From Carposina sasakii (taxonomy: Eukaryota > Arthropoda > Insecta > Lepidoptera > Carposinidae): a stretch of DNA of 64,000 nucleotides. The notes below the pieces were generated by a model that was not told the origin of the DNA, did not search any database, and saw only the letters and a list, made by a program, of their open reading frames with translations. Position 1 is the stretch's first letter, and every line of letters begins with the position of its first letter. This document shows, piece by piece, positions 10,836-21,115 of this stretch. A program made the position numbers and the translations under genes. The stretch is taken from the NCBI GenBank assembly GCA_014607495.2, contig CP053148.1:15252001-15316000 (forward strand), given 5' to 3'.

Positions 10836-10978
10836 ATGATTCCGTACATCGCTTGTACGATAATGGCTCGCGTTGCTAAATACTTTTGTTTTTGCGAGTG
10901 TTTGTGGCACTTCATGCGGTGCTTCTCCTTCCGGTGTTACGCGTGTTTGCGTGCGATCAGGAGCAGTTCTCGACCTGA
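10836..10978 (+). other. Candidate short Cys-rich exon
   Basis: An ATG at 10836 opens 48 codons, rich in Cys, Phe and Arg, to a TAA at 10980. Within its end lies a perfect donor (GA then GTAAGT at 10979). In another frame, open from about 10890, the stretch ends with one spare base. That joins in frame to the 11724 candidate, making an Arg codon. No family is recognised and no acceptor was found. Confidence 0.25.
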
Positions 10979-11007
10979 GTAAGTCATTTAAATTTTTGAC
11001 TTACTTT

Positions 11008-11038
11008 TTATATATATATATATATATATTTATATATA
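11008..11038. repeat. Short (TA)n tract
   Basis: About 25 bp of TA dinucleotides broken by one TTTA. Confidence 0.8.
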
Positions 11039-11272
11039 AGCTGTAGCGATTTGGCCATAAATGTCATATATGTTTGAAATTAGGAAAGTGATAATTTTAA
11101 AATCTTGAAATTATATCAAATTCAAAATAAGTGTATTTTTTCAAAAATTATCCTAATTATACTCTACAAATTTTGAGAATGATGCTTAGAAAGACCAATT
11201 TTTTCTCAACTACGAGTAACACTGTTATCGTGTGGGCGTAAGTTGGTTGTCATCTAATGGGCCTTTTGACCA

Positions 11273-11351
11273 CTAGACGACACGACCACGACACGGCCCC
11301 TCTTACAAGATGACCAAAATTTCGTGGTCGTGTCGTTATCGTATCGTCTAG
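11273..11351. repeat. Short inverted repeat
   Basis: 'tagacgacacgaccacgac' pairs with 'gtggtcgtgtcg...cgtcta' about 40 bp downstream, forming an imperfect hairpin abutting the hAT-like MITE that starts at 11354. Confidence 0.5.
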
Positions 11352-11353
11352 TA

Positions 11354-11536
11354 CAGTGGTTCCCAAAGACTCCCAGGGGTCCACAGGAGACTCGATGGGG
11401 GTCTACGTTGGCGTGAAAAAATGAGGGTTCACATTTAATTTGTATGTGATGTGGGCCTGTAGGGGGTCCAGGGGGTCCACCAGAACCAGATAACTTTTGA
11501 AAGGGGTCTATGAGAAAAAAAGTTTGGGAATCCCTG
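11354..11536. mobile_element. hAT-like MITE
   Basis: Ends are CAGTGGTTCCCAAA and TTTGGGAATCCCTG, the usual terminal inverted repeat style of animal hAT MITEs. An 8-bp near-duplicate flanks it (gtctagta on the left, gtatagta on the right), the hAT target-site length. It is 183 bp long and non-coding. Confidence 0.75.
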
Positions 11537-11723
11537 GTATAGTAGATAAACGTCCTATAAGACAAAAGTTATTGCGCAGGTTCTCGGAACCTACTTAGGG
11601 GTTTCCATAGGAAATGTGTCCACAGTCTCAGTTAGTTGTCGATGCTATCCCCTCGCAGAATGCTCTGGATTCGTTAGCTTAGATAAAACAGCGAAGTTAA
11701 TAGACTTATAAAGTTGATTTCAG

Positions 11724-11916
11724 GGAGTGCAATAGATTTATACCACAGAGTAACGATCATAATATATCTTGTAATGATGTGTTCGGAGTTTATCCAATTA
11801 GCTCAAGATTCCAACGTCTTGTGTCTTTGTTCGTTTGCCATTGCCATGTTTTTGGTTCTGGTGCTGTTCATGTATTTCGTGATGAGAGATGCTAATTATC
11901 TTAATACCAACCAACA
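11724..11916 (+). CDS. Candidate exon encoding two hydrophobic segments
   Basis: It starts after 'gttgatttcag' (11713-11723) and ends at a perfect donor (CA then GTAAGT at 11917). In the frame beginning with two spare bases it gives 63 open codons. A hydrophobic stretch (V-T-I-I-I-Y-L-V-M-M-C) is followed by a short polar loop, then a long one (V-L-C-L-C-S-F-A-I-A-M-F-L-V-L-V-L-F), then M-R-D. Two closely spaced helices resemble the N-terminal part of a 7TM insect chemoreceptor, but no diagnostic motif is visible, so that is only a guess. The pyrimidine tract is poor. Confidence 0.35.
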
Positions 11917-12120
11917 GTAAGTTTATGTTTTTTAATTGGGGAAGTAATATTGATGTTTTATTTTATGATATAGAATAACCAGAAGGTAACAAATGTATCC
12001 CGGGTAATGAAACAAAAAAACGCATCTACCGCTCTTGCTGCAAAATCGATATATTATCACTATTTTTACAGTTTTGATATATCTAACAAATTGTTTACAT
12101 AAATTACCAATAGGTACGCC

Positions 12121-12262
12121 TAAAGGTGGGTTCCTACGGTCCGCGATATTGCAGACGGACGCGGACGCGCCGGCGCGGCGGCGGCTACGGACGAACGCGC
12201 ACCACGGACGAGGCTATCCCACGGTGCGTGCCCGTCCGTGGTCGTCGGCGGTCCGGGCCGAA
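12121..12262 (+). mobile_element. CpG-rich repeat ('aggtgggttcctacggtccg' family), copy 1
   Basis: It starts 'aaaggtgggttcctacggtccg' and is built of GGACG/CGTCC words, far richer in CpG than its surroundings. It shares its terminus with 15668-15976 and 41735-41908, both of which end 'gaacccaccttaa' in the opposite orientation. Overlapping open frames here come from GC content. Confidence 0.7.
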
Positions 12263-12534
12263 ATACGTGGAAGACTTTGAAAGTATTTACGTTGCAAGTA
12301 TCGTAGTGATAAATTAAACCTTAGGCTATATCTATTAAGGTGTATAATCGCGCTAACTGAAAGAGAATACTTTCAAAGTAAAAAAGTATTTTTTTTGCCA
12401 GCGGGATTATAACACGCAGCCTTATTGAAATAAGGACTATTTTCTCTGAAATACTTTAGTGTACAGTACCTAGGCATCGGCGCCCGGCAACCCATGGAAT
12501 ACTTGAGGGTATTTATTTTGTAGCACGATTATGA

Positions 12535-12803
12535 TCTTTATTCACTATGGGTGCGCCCACCACCGGGCCCTACACCCTCCACTGACCCTTGGATCTGATA
12601 ACTTATAACTGCGAAAACAGGCACTTGCACGAATTAGAATCGCCACGTGAAACCAGACCCGAGCACTGGCGATTGTAATTAGTGCAAGTGCCTGTTTTCT
12701 CAGTTATGTTATGAGTTATCAGATCCGTGGGTCAGTGGAGGGTGTAGGGCCCGGTGGTGGGCGCACCCATAGTGAATGTTTGAACTTCCGAATTGTAACG
12801 CCT
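12535..12803. mobile_element. Foldback MITE with both arms
   Basis: The left arm ('cactatgggtgcgcccacc...ggatctgataac...caggcacttgcac') and right arm (12667-12776) are inverted copies over about 105 bp, with a centre of roughly 20 bp. The right end continues 'gaacttccgaattgtaacgcc', a terminus shared with 46290-46342 and 46425-46488. The matching left tip is missing. Confidence 0.85.
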
Positions 12804-12956
12804 TATACAATTTCATTTATGTTCTTTATGTCTAAGAAAACTAGGATAATATATCTATAAAAGCCTTATTAACAACTTGGTACAAGTTGTTTGTTTACAG
12901 TACATACTTTGTACAGCGGACTCGAAATAGTTTGAAGCACGACTATAAGCTCCTAC

Positions 12957-13116
12957 TGACAGCGCCAAAGCTGCGGCGCTGAACTTTCAAAAGTGTGCAA
13001 AAGTAGGCAGTCTAATGGAAATTCTGTGCCCGCTGCTGCTGACGGCGCCGGAGCTGTACCCGGTATGGACCTCCAAAAGTGTGTAGGAGTAGGAAGTCTC
13101 GTGGACGTGCTGTGTA
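12957..13116 (-). repeat. About 1.5 units of the 105-bp minisatellite
   Basis: On the minus strand this matches the units at 21645-22092 (cagc-rich start, 'cacacttttggaggtcca', 'agctccggcgccg'). It is a dispersed fragment of the same repeat. Confidence 0.6.
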
Positions 13117-13371
13117 CTGTGAAACTCTTTTTTGGTACATACATACATAGGTGCATACTGTAATTAAAACTTCCTACAACAAGTAGGTATGGTACACAAG
13201 ATAATGAAGTATTTAAAGTATTTCGCTGTCCTATCGCTATAATGTTCCTTATTACAATCACTATAAGGGTTAATTTCCTACGTAGTTAAAAAATACTTCA
13301 AAGTATCTGTAACCTGGTTTTTAGCACTGGTACGCAAATCGTCAAGTACTGGTCAAGTACGACCCATGTCT

Positions 13372-13860
13372 TGTTCACCGATGAGCTCCTCACTCTCAAT
13401 TCGAGGGAGGCCTCGTTTTAATTTTACAACACCTCACACCTCATCCTCGTTTTACATACTAAGATACTTATCACGGTCGAAATAGCGCTCCTATGTGCGT
13501 GCACCCGCAATCTCCTCACTCATTCTACAACTCACCTCATTCACTCACTGAACGAATGAACGTCGCCGTCGTCGAGGCTCTCTCACTCACTCACTCAATA
13601 ATATCTGTCACGATTGTAAGTCTTATACCGTGACATTAAATAACATTTTAGTTAAACGAGGTGAACACCTCAAATATGAGGTGTTGAGGCGATGAGGTAA
13701 TGAGTCGCGAGCGCGACTTGAGGTTCATTACCATTCACTCAATCAATATCCAGTCTTATTACCCCAACATAGAGTTGCTTTTGGTTAAATGAGGTGAACA
13801 CCTCAAATGAGGTGTACCTCGCGAGGAGAATTGAGGTACTCCCTCATCCTCGTTTTGATA
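13372..13860. repeat. Region dense in CACCTC/GAGGTG and ACTCA/TGAGT words
   Basis: The words cacctca, gaggtga, tcactcac and tgagt recur many times on both strands. Two identical palindromic cores 'gaggtgaacacctcaaat' sit at about 13660 and 13791. There is no coding potential and no recognised family; it may be a degraded foldback or satellite-like element. Confidence 0.55.
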
Positions 13861-14338
13861 TGACGAGTTACCCATCTATAGAGCGCATGCAAAATTACAG
13901 TTTGGAAACGCCGCGTGTGTTCACTCTGTGGTTCAATTTCTTATGAATGACATGATGATCGCGTTCTAAGTCGGCCTAAGCGACATCTAGCCGATACGCA
14001 CACTACGAATTAATGTGAGCGGCGCTCCAGATTACGCTAATTTTTCATACGAAATCTTCTGTTTCACGCGCCGGCCTATGTTGGTATATCTTTTTCGCAC
14101 CCATTGAATACAGTACTAGGAATCGTACCAACTTTCGTTTCATTGGAGCGCGAGCGCTCCACTCGATACATAAGATTAAGATTACACAAGATACATAAGG
14201 TAGCATAGTAGAATTGAAAGATTATAAATATAGATTGCCTATGTAATCTTCGTGGTTGGGAGTGCACTGTACCAGCGCTCCTTAGGACAAGCCAGTGACA
14301 CAGTCCTATTATTATATGTGGTTAGGTTCATTTAGAGT
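13861..14338. other. Unassigned
   Basis: No gene or repeat recognised; a 63-codon minus frame (14076-14267) lacks support. Confidence 0.35.
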
Positions 14339-14461
14339 AGAGGTTTGCAAACTTATTTCGGTTAACGCCCACATTGAAAATCAGTAGCGCCCCCCATTTT
14401 TATTCCACCTTAAAAATTTCACCTACGAGGGGGCGTTATCGCCCACTTTGGGAAAGACTGG
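14339..14461. mobile_element. hAT-like MITE with perfect 8-bp TSD
   Basis: 'tttagagt' occurs immediately on both sides (14331-14338 and 14462-14469). The ends are 'agaggtttgcaaac' and 'ctttgggaaagactgg', imperfect inverted repeats of hAT type. The element is 123 bp long. Confidence 0.75.
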
Positions 14462-14505
14462 TTTAGAGTCGAACTAAACGAACCTAACCGTAAAAAATAT
14501 ATATA

Positions 14506-14876
14506 CAGGTGTTTTTTCGTTGCCACCCTTAACGAAGGGTACGTATTCTATACATCAAATAAAGTGAAGTTTATGCCGGAAAAATGCTGGGAAACGATGT
14601 AATTTTTTTTGATTTTTTTTAACTACTTGATCGGGCGAAATTTATAGTGCCCAGCGTTTATACTAGTTTTTTCATAGATAAATATTAATTCGTGAAAAAA
14701 TCTTGCTACACGCGTCAATGTGCATTTATGCAGAAAAACGTAGTCTATTTACTCAACTTTGGACCCTAATATTTTGCAAACCAGACACTTCCCAGGTATG
14801 CCTTCCATGGAGAAAAATCATCGTGATGATGAGATTCCGTAGTTTTCGGGAACGTTGACGACCAAAAATCACCCAG
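14506..14876 (+). mobile_element. F1 TIR element (non-autonomous, TA target)
   Basis: The family begins CAGG.TG with 'cgttgccaccctt', has a core containing 'ctatttactcaactttgga' and 'ccagacacttcccaggtatg', and ends 'gacgaccaaaaatcacccTG', with TA on both sides. This copy is 371 bp with a decayed right tip (cccag). It has no coding capacity. TA flanks and short TIRs suggest a Tc1/mariner-type source, which is inference. Confidence 0.8.
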
Positions 14877-14884
14877 TAGACATA

Positions 14885-15361
14885 CAAGGTGTGTGTGACA
14901 GCCAGGCAAATACTGAATAAAACAGTGAACAAGTACCATTGTTATGACGACAGTGTTATTACTCCCAGGAAATGCATTTTTAATTTGATTATCCGCAAAG
15001 TTTGCTTTCCGCGCGAATTGTATCGGGTGATCCTGCGACTATTTAAATTAGCTTATTTGGTTATTGTGTGATACGAGTACATTGCTGTTTTATAGATCAC
15101 TTGTGACTATCCAATGGGGTTCATTAGTATTTTGAACTTTTTGGGACTTTCTTTTCGAAAATCATCCATAGGTTAAATTTTTGTTTTTAAGTCATTATCT
15201 AAGGCCTACATAAATGAGCTACACAATTTTTTTCCTGGAAAAATGAAAAAAATGCCGGAAAATTTTCGAATTTTCCTGCGAAAATTTTCAGTGGTTTTCG
15301 CCTCAGAATCATGGTATGAAGTCGCCATATCAATATTTGCCTGGCTGTCACAAACACCCTG
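14885..15361 (+). mobile_element. F2 TIR element, nearly complete
   Basis: The ends are inverted: 'caaggtgtgtgtgacagccaggcaaata' variants at the left and 'atatttgcctggctgtcac...accctg' at the right, flanked by TA. At 477 bp it is the fullest uninterrupted F2 copy in the window and serves as reference for the others. It begins 8 bp after an F1 element ends. Confidence 0.85.
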
Positions 15362-15667
15362 TATAGGTAACTTACTGTTAAAGGCTTATGCAAGTTGTAA
15401 TTTTAATGTGTTGTGAAGTGTATAAAAGCACCTTTCTTCAAAAAACCGTAATCGCTGTTACCTCAAGTAAGATTAGGGAAAGTTTAGTATTCCAATAATA
15501 AAAATAAAACTATTAGTAAGTCTTGAATAAAGTAGCATTTTTTTATATCTGGGCAAATACTAAAAAAAATCAGAAGTGTATTCATGGGCGAGTGTATTCA
15601 AAATGCCATTAGACTACTATACTACCACAATCGCTATTGCATCCATGCAGCCGTCGACATGGTCGTC

Positions 15668-15976
15668 AGTTTTTATGTGGTCGCCTACAGACATCTCCGC
15701 ACGAGCACGCACGAGCGCGCACCGCGTCTGAGGCTATCCATTCGCAATGGATCGGGCGCACCGCCACGGACGTGTCTGCAATTACCACGGACGACCCTAT
15801 CCCACGGTGCGTGTCGGTGCGGGCTGGTCCGCGTCCGCCTACATTTATCACCACGGATCTAGACGCACCGAGACGGACGCGTCTGCATTACCACGGACGC
15901 TCTGTTTCCCACGGTCCGTGGTGCGCGCTCGTGCGCGTCGGTCCGCAATATCACGGACCGTAGGAACCCACCTTAA
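15668..15976 (-). mobile_element. CpG-rich repeat, copy 2
   Basis: It ends 'cacggaccgtaggaacccaccttaa', the inverse of the start at 12121. The interior is a string of acg-gac/cgtcc words with 'cccacggt' recurring three times. Overlapping 60-108-codon frames on both strands reflect the lack of AT-rich stops, not genes. TTAA at the end hints at a piggyBac-like target. Confidence 0.7.
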
Positions 15977-16154
15977 GAATATGGTGAATAAAAATCAAGA
16001 CAATTAAAAATATATTCAGTCAATTTGACTAACTCTGGAGAACTTTTTATTCTATGGTATATATTATATTCTATTATGTATAGCAGGATTATATCAGATG
16101 AGTAATAATTATTGTCGACAAGGAATACATACAGTGGCCATTTATACTTTAACC

Positions 16155-16285
16155 GACGGAATTTCACGCGGCGGCATTCTTTTCGTGTTACTGTCTTTGT
16201 CCCCGTTTATACTTAGGTACTTTAACCGAGCGACGCGACTTTGCGCGGCGGCATCTTAGTCATGTTACTTTGTTGTCCAATTTAC
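16155..16285 (+). repeat. Imperfect direct repeat, two units of about 67 bp
   Basis: 'actttaaccga.cg...gcgcggcggcat.ct...tgttact' occurs twice in tandem. No coding frame spans it. Confidence 0.6.
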
Positions 16286-16654
16286 ATTAAAATCATGACT
16301 AACGAGCAATAAGATATTCGGCATTTAGCAATCTAATTAAATGAAATTATTTTATTGCGTATCTAATACTCGTAAGTGTTTGGTATCGGTTCAGTGGACC
16401 AGTCTAAATGAATACCTGTTGAAATAGTAGCTATTTGCAATAAATTTAAATTCAATTCTTTACCTTCTACTTTTCCAATGATCTAAAAAATAATTCAAAA
16501 TTTTACTTATAGAGATTTACAGACTATAATTTTTATATTATAATTTTGAAACGTAACTATAGACTCTGACGTAGTGCGGTGCGGGTTTATATGGTTTATG
16601 TCTACTTAACATCACTGAATAACACGATTACTCATAAAATAAAATTCTCGTATC

Positions 16655-16800
16655 ACAATGTTAGTAACCATACTCCTCCGAAACGGCTCAACCGATTTTT
16701 ATGAAATTTTATATGCATATTCAGTAGGTATGATAATCGGCTACTATCTATTTTTCATACCCTTTCCACGCGAGTGGAGCCGCGGGCAACAGTTAGGTCG
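16655..16800 (+). mobile_element. TE tail ('aaacggctcaaccgatttttatg' type)
   Basis: The wording 'cggctcaaccgatttttatgaaattttatatgcatattcagtagg', then 'ttttcatacc' and 'cgcgggcaac', is a common lepidopteran repeat terminus. No internal coding sequence remains. Confidence 0.5.
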
Positions 16801-16984
16801 GGGGTTGACAACAGATCATGCGCAGAAGCGACGAAGATCCAAAAAGCCGGATCTTTTAAGCCAATCTCGCGCGACAGTTGGTATCCGCTCGTGGACAAAT
16901 CACTCGTGTCTTCAGTATATACTATTTGGCCATCTTCCATCAACTTATTTCGAAACAGTAACGAGTAAATAAAATAATTAAATC

Positions 16985-17110
16985 ATGTATCCCTTAACTA
17001 TAATACAATTTTTGGCGAGAGTGTTAATCTTACTTATACTCTGCGAATTTGTAATGAATTTATGTTCGAAATGCTATCGGTTAATAGCTAGGCTTTTGAA
17101 TAGGAGAATT
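16985..17110 (+). other. Candidate first exon with one hydrophobic segment
   Basis: An ATG at 16985 opens a frame whose first 40 or so residues include one hydrophobic stretch (V-L-I-L-L-I-L-C) followed by a basic end (L-L-N-R-R-I). It meets a perfect donor (ATTG then GTAAGT at about 17111). No downstream partner exon was identified. The region is AT-rich, so this may be chance. Confidence 0.2.
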
Positions 17111-17672
17111 GGTAAGTTATGTTGTATGTTGTTCGATGTATTAAATTATTGAATTATAATTCATTGTTTACTGTTTATGAATATATTTTATTTTAAAATG
17201 TAAGAGTTTTACTGGATATACATATACATTAAAATTTGGCATCGTAAATTATAGTTGCGTTATTAGAGTAAAAAGGTAGGTACTTAATTATGAGTGTGTA
17301 CAACGATCTTTTAATATAATATAAATTTTTTGGAAATATTTATGGTAATGGAGACTTTCAACGTGATAAAAATCACTTATTTATGGTTATAATTCTATAA
17401 ATTATAATAATATAAAACAAAATATGGATAATTATACTTTAAGGTAAATAAATACCCATAATATATTTTTTTAAACGAAAAAGCGACTTCCTCCCAAAAC
17501 TCGAACTTACTAAAGTAAAATTTTACTAAAGGGCAAATATGTATTGCGTTAAGCCGTGTACGAAGTTTAGGAGGCATAATATTGTCAGATTTATATGCCA
17601 GCAAATGATTAAATAGGCCACATGACAAAAGAGAAAAAGGACTAGGCTTCGAAACTTTACGTCTGACAATAT

Positions 17673-17704
17673 AATGATGATGATGATGATGATGATAATG
17701 ATGA
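17673..17704. repeat. (ATG)n microsatellite, probably a retroposon tail
   Basis: About ten ATG/GAT units lead into 'cctccgaccgatttcggtcatggcgacc', which reads like the 3' end of a minus-strand retroposon. Confidence 0.8.
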
Positions 17705-17861
17705 CCTCCGACCGATTTCGGTCATGGCGACCACTTCCGGTGGTATGTGTCCAGAGTGCGTATGTGGCGACGGTACATGCACCACGCTTCGGAGGAATAT
17801 AAGAGATTTGGCAGCACAACAGCCATGTACACTCTTATTTAAGCAACATATAATTACACTC

Positions 17862-17901
17862 TTTCTTCCTGCCCTGTTATTGGGAACAGGGCAGGAAGAA
17901 A
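17862..17901. repeat. Perfect 17-bp hairpin
   Basis: 'tttcttcctgccctgtt' is followed by a 6-base spacer and its exact reverse complement. Confidence 0.85.
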
Positions 17902-18043
17902 TTTGAGGTCGGTGCAATATGTAGGTACTCTTCTTTCATTAATCCCTATTATCCGTCATCTCGTTATTCTCATGTCTACCTCTTCCTCTATAACCATCTT
18001 ACTTCGGACACGGCTTAACGCAACATACAATTTCACGACTATC

Positions 18044-18100
18044 TTCATCTTCATAGGCCTATTGCAGTCCACTACTGGACGTAGACCTCCCCTGCCATAA
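18044..18100 (-). mobile_element. RTE-type LINE 3'-end fragment
   Basis: 'ggcctattgcagtccactactgg' follows an (ATCTTC)-type tail on the plus strand, as at 35797. Only the 3' tip remains. Confidence 0.65.
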
Positions 18101-18119
18101 GGGGATTTTGTTACTTAAA

Positions 18120-18570
18120 AGTTCCACTATCTGTTTTTCGGCAGCTCCATCATCAGACCCTCGTTTCCTTTATATTATGTGTAGCTGATCAAAATTCTCT
18201 ATTAACATCTAAGAACGGACTACTCGTGCCCTTTATATTTGAGGATATCCCTAGATTCCTTAGAGATTCCATCATCAGATATTATGTTTTATATGTAGGT
18301 GATCAAAACGCTCAGTAAAAGTATAAAAACAGACTACATGTGCCTACAATATTTAGGGATTGCCCTCGATTTCTCCAAGATCCCATCATCAGATCCTGAT
18401 GTGGTGAATATGGAACCAACCTGGAAGTATACCATGACCAACTATAAAAAAAAAATTGAAATCGGTTCATAAACGACGGAGTTCTGAGGTAACACACATT
18501 AAAAAAATAATAATAATAAAACATACAGACGAATTGATAACCTCTCTTTTTGAAGTCGGTTAAAAATGAC
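18120..18570. repeat. Repeat with recurring 'ccatcatcag' modules
   Basis: Three modules, each with 'tc.atcatcaga' and a following 'gatcaaaa'-like segment, lead to a tail 'cagacgaattgataacctctctttttgaagtcggtt'. That tail is a frequent lepidopteran TE end. A related copy in inverse orientation is at 48355-48600, next to the 129-bp minisatellite. Confidence 0.6.
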
Positions 18571-18795
18571 AAATACTTAATTAATACTTTATCTCCGTCT
18601 ACAAGGTAAACTTGAACCTTTGTTTTATTTCCATAGCTTATTTTCATAGGTTCCGATGAAACCTTAAAAACTTAAGTTTAATATTCCTTTAATTTCATTA
18701 TTATTCTTCATTATATATTGAAAACACATATCGTACAAACATTTACAAAGATAATGTAAATTTTGTCTAACACTTTCTTCGGGTCCACCAAATTT

Positions 18796-19023
18796 TTATC
18801 ATAAATAAATATTCAAATACATTCCAACACATTTAATCTAGTCCCACATTAAGATCCCTAAGGTTTGTGTAGTGGATACGGAAGCAACGGTTAAATAGCA
18901 TCCATGACTCAGAAACAAGCATCGATATTCATCATATCAATGTTTGCACCTACCGGGATTCGAACCCAGGACCTATGGCGTGGCAGGCAGAGTCACTACC
19001 AACTACACCAATCGGTCGTCTAT
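18796..19023 (-). mobile_element. tRNA-derived SINE, best copy
   Basis: On the minus strand the head has an A-box-like TGGTGTAGTTGG and a perfect B-box GGTTCGAATCC (18958-18968 on plus). A body with 'ggatcttaatgtgggactag' and an A/T-rich tail near 18796 follow. Fragments at 2969 and 5906 belong to the same family and all lie in minus orientation. Confidence 0.8.
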
Positions 19024-19714
19024 TATTAGTACCCGAGTGATAATGTGTTTGTCAGCATATGTATGCTATAAAATATAAAAAATTAACCGTTCGACGTAAA
19101 AAGAACGCCATTCCATGTACGCCGTACATTTTCTTTCATAATTTCTGTCTGTATATAATTGTATGTGTGCAATAACGAATAAGAATAAGATTTGGTATGT
19201 AGGTATGTTTGTATACCATGTATGTACGAGTAGTCGCAGATTTGATTTAGTTTCATGCATGAATTTTAGCTTCATAAAATGTCGGATTCGGCGGGAAAAG
19301 CTGGAAGGGAGCGGGTATAATTTTCTTGTGAAAATCAAAATTTATTTGTAAATGGCTTGCATGTGTCCGTAAAGTGATGTTTTCTGGTAGATAAGTTATA
19401 TTTTGTTTACTTGTTATGTGAATCTAGTGCGTGTGCATGGTTTTATATTCAGGTAAGCTAAGTAAATCTTTAGCCGGATTACGATCTCTTCATCGGTCCA
19501 ATGTGAGTTGTTTCCACAATTATTTTTGATCTTTACTAATTTTACACCCATTCTTGAGGATTTTCCCGACGTTTCCAGTCATCATCATCAATATCATCCA
19601 TCATAGGCTGTATGGGCTTAGTTCCCCTTGCCTTTCCTTCGGGATAAACTAAATAAAATAAAAAAAATTCATAAAATGTCAAACGTTTTGCATTATATCC
19701 GCCCCGTATGTCAA
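19024..19714. other. Mostly unassigned
   Basis: A short CATCAT-type tract at about 19578-19605 may be a retroposon tail. 'attcag' then GTAAGC at 19453 is donor-like but has no coding sequence upstream. Confidence 0.35.
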
Positions 19715-19830
19715 CCTTACGAATGACAGATCTGGCGGGATATTCGGCAAAACTTTTAGCCGAAAAGCAACCACTAAAAAACCGCCAACGAAACGCAGTG
19801 CGAACCAATAATTACTTTACGGTGATGTTA
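19715..19830. repeat. Single arm of the 'gccgaaa.g.aaccactaa' foldback family
   Basis: Matches the left arm of 40222-40493 ('cttttagccgaaaagcaaccactaa', 'cgaaacgcagtgcgaacc'). The matching inverted arm was not found nearby. Confidence 0.5.
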
Positions 19831-20760
19831 TTATAAGCTAAGTTGGTTATGTTATTATTACGCACGAGGCTTGGTTGCATGAAGCAGCGAACCAGTGGAG
19901 AGCGCGTAGGCCAGTTTTTGTTCTAAATACATGTCACTAGTTTACGGCGGGGGAGAGGTAAGTTTTGGCGCGTGCTATTTGCTGATGCAAAAACAACCAA
20001 TTTTCTAGGGGTTACAAAAAAATTATCGATATCGATAAATATTTCACTTATCGTAGGTAAAAATTAGATTATGCATGATGATGAAGTAGTCTGATTACTA
20101 TGCCATGGATAACGAGCTTAATTTTGAAATAAAACAGGCGATAAAAAAAGTAAAATATATATTAAGGTTCATTCACTACGATATGGGTTCGTATTGCCTG
20201 TAAGTTGGGCGTTTAAGGTTCAATAAGGTTTTTACATAATAACAATAGTTTAGTAAGGCCTTGTGCGCTCATGTAGGTAACTATTGCGCGTGCATGGTGC
20301 GCGCATTACAATATTTATACAAAATAGTAATATAAGATAGGCAAAACATAAAAACAAATAAGTAGGTACATTATATTTTTTCACAAACTATGAAAAGAAA
20401 GCCGCTTTTTATGTCATACATAACATAAATGTTAGACAATAAAGCCTTAGGTCGGAAATAAGAAAAACATCATGTATATTGCTAAAAGTTTCATCACGGA
20501 GAGGCCTTTGTAACCATAGATTACTTGATGACGCAGCGGTACGAGTATATTCAGGTTGCAAAGTGAAACAGCGTAGTGGCTATGTAGAACTATTTATTTA
20601 TCAATTCTACAGTTAAGGCTACTTCAGGCGATATAACATTCGGGAAAAGAAGCAGCAAGATACCTGACTCGCCATAAATAGATTATAGAGTTACAATGTT
20701 TTTATATAGAACAGAAATCGAGCAGAGTAATATCTTACAACTTCAAGTGTTTAGAACGGT

Positions 20761-20949
20761 CTAGTGTCTAGAGCTATAGGTATATAATCGGCGCCTGTTA
20801 TTTTTAAAATTTTCAAAACTATCTAATGTAAAATGTCTGGAACACAAGACACTATATTTTGTTGGTATGAAATTGTCTCTTTCAGTAGCATTGCTCCAGA
20901 TTTTTTTCTTCACGCTGTGCTTGTGAAAGCCGAGTGCGGTAATTACCAA
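20761..20949 (-). pseudogene. THAP-type zinc-finger domain remnant
   Basis: The minus-strand frame keeps the C-terminal half of a THAP (C2CH) DNA-binding domain. It has a Trp within K-K-K-I-W, then P-T-K-Y-S-V-L-C-S-R-H-F and an R-R-R-L motif, with the final Cys-x2-His pair intact. The N-terminal Cys pair is absent: an in-frame TGA lies just upstream of the first open codon and no ATG is present. The domain is therefore a fragment. THAP domains occur in P-element transposases and host proteins; the parent cannot be told from 62 codons. Confidence 0.5.
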
Positions 20950-21054
20950 AGCTCACCTGCGTCATACGAACTATTTCAACACATAATTGCGATCCTATCT
21001 TCATTTGTATAAAAGTAATAGAAATGAAGGATATTTATTTATTGAAACAGTTAG
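20950..21054. other. Short unassigned spacer
   Basis: Nothing recognised between the THAP remnant and the TIR element. Confidence 0.3.
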
Positions 21055-21115
21055 GTACAGTCAGCATCAAAAGTCGATGTACACATTCAGATTTTCAAAA
21101 TCACTAAACACTATA

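Noticed and set aside
12121..12262. CpG island promoter of a host gene
   Set aside because: Two more copies with the same terminus exist in the window, so it is a repeat.
15584..15963. Overlapping 60-108-codon frames on both strands
   Set aside because: They follow from the CpG-rich repeat, which contains few stop codons in any frame; there is no consistent frame across copies.
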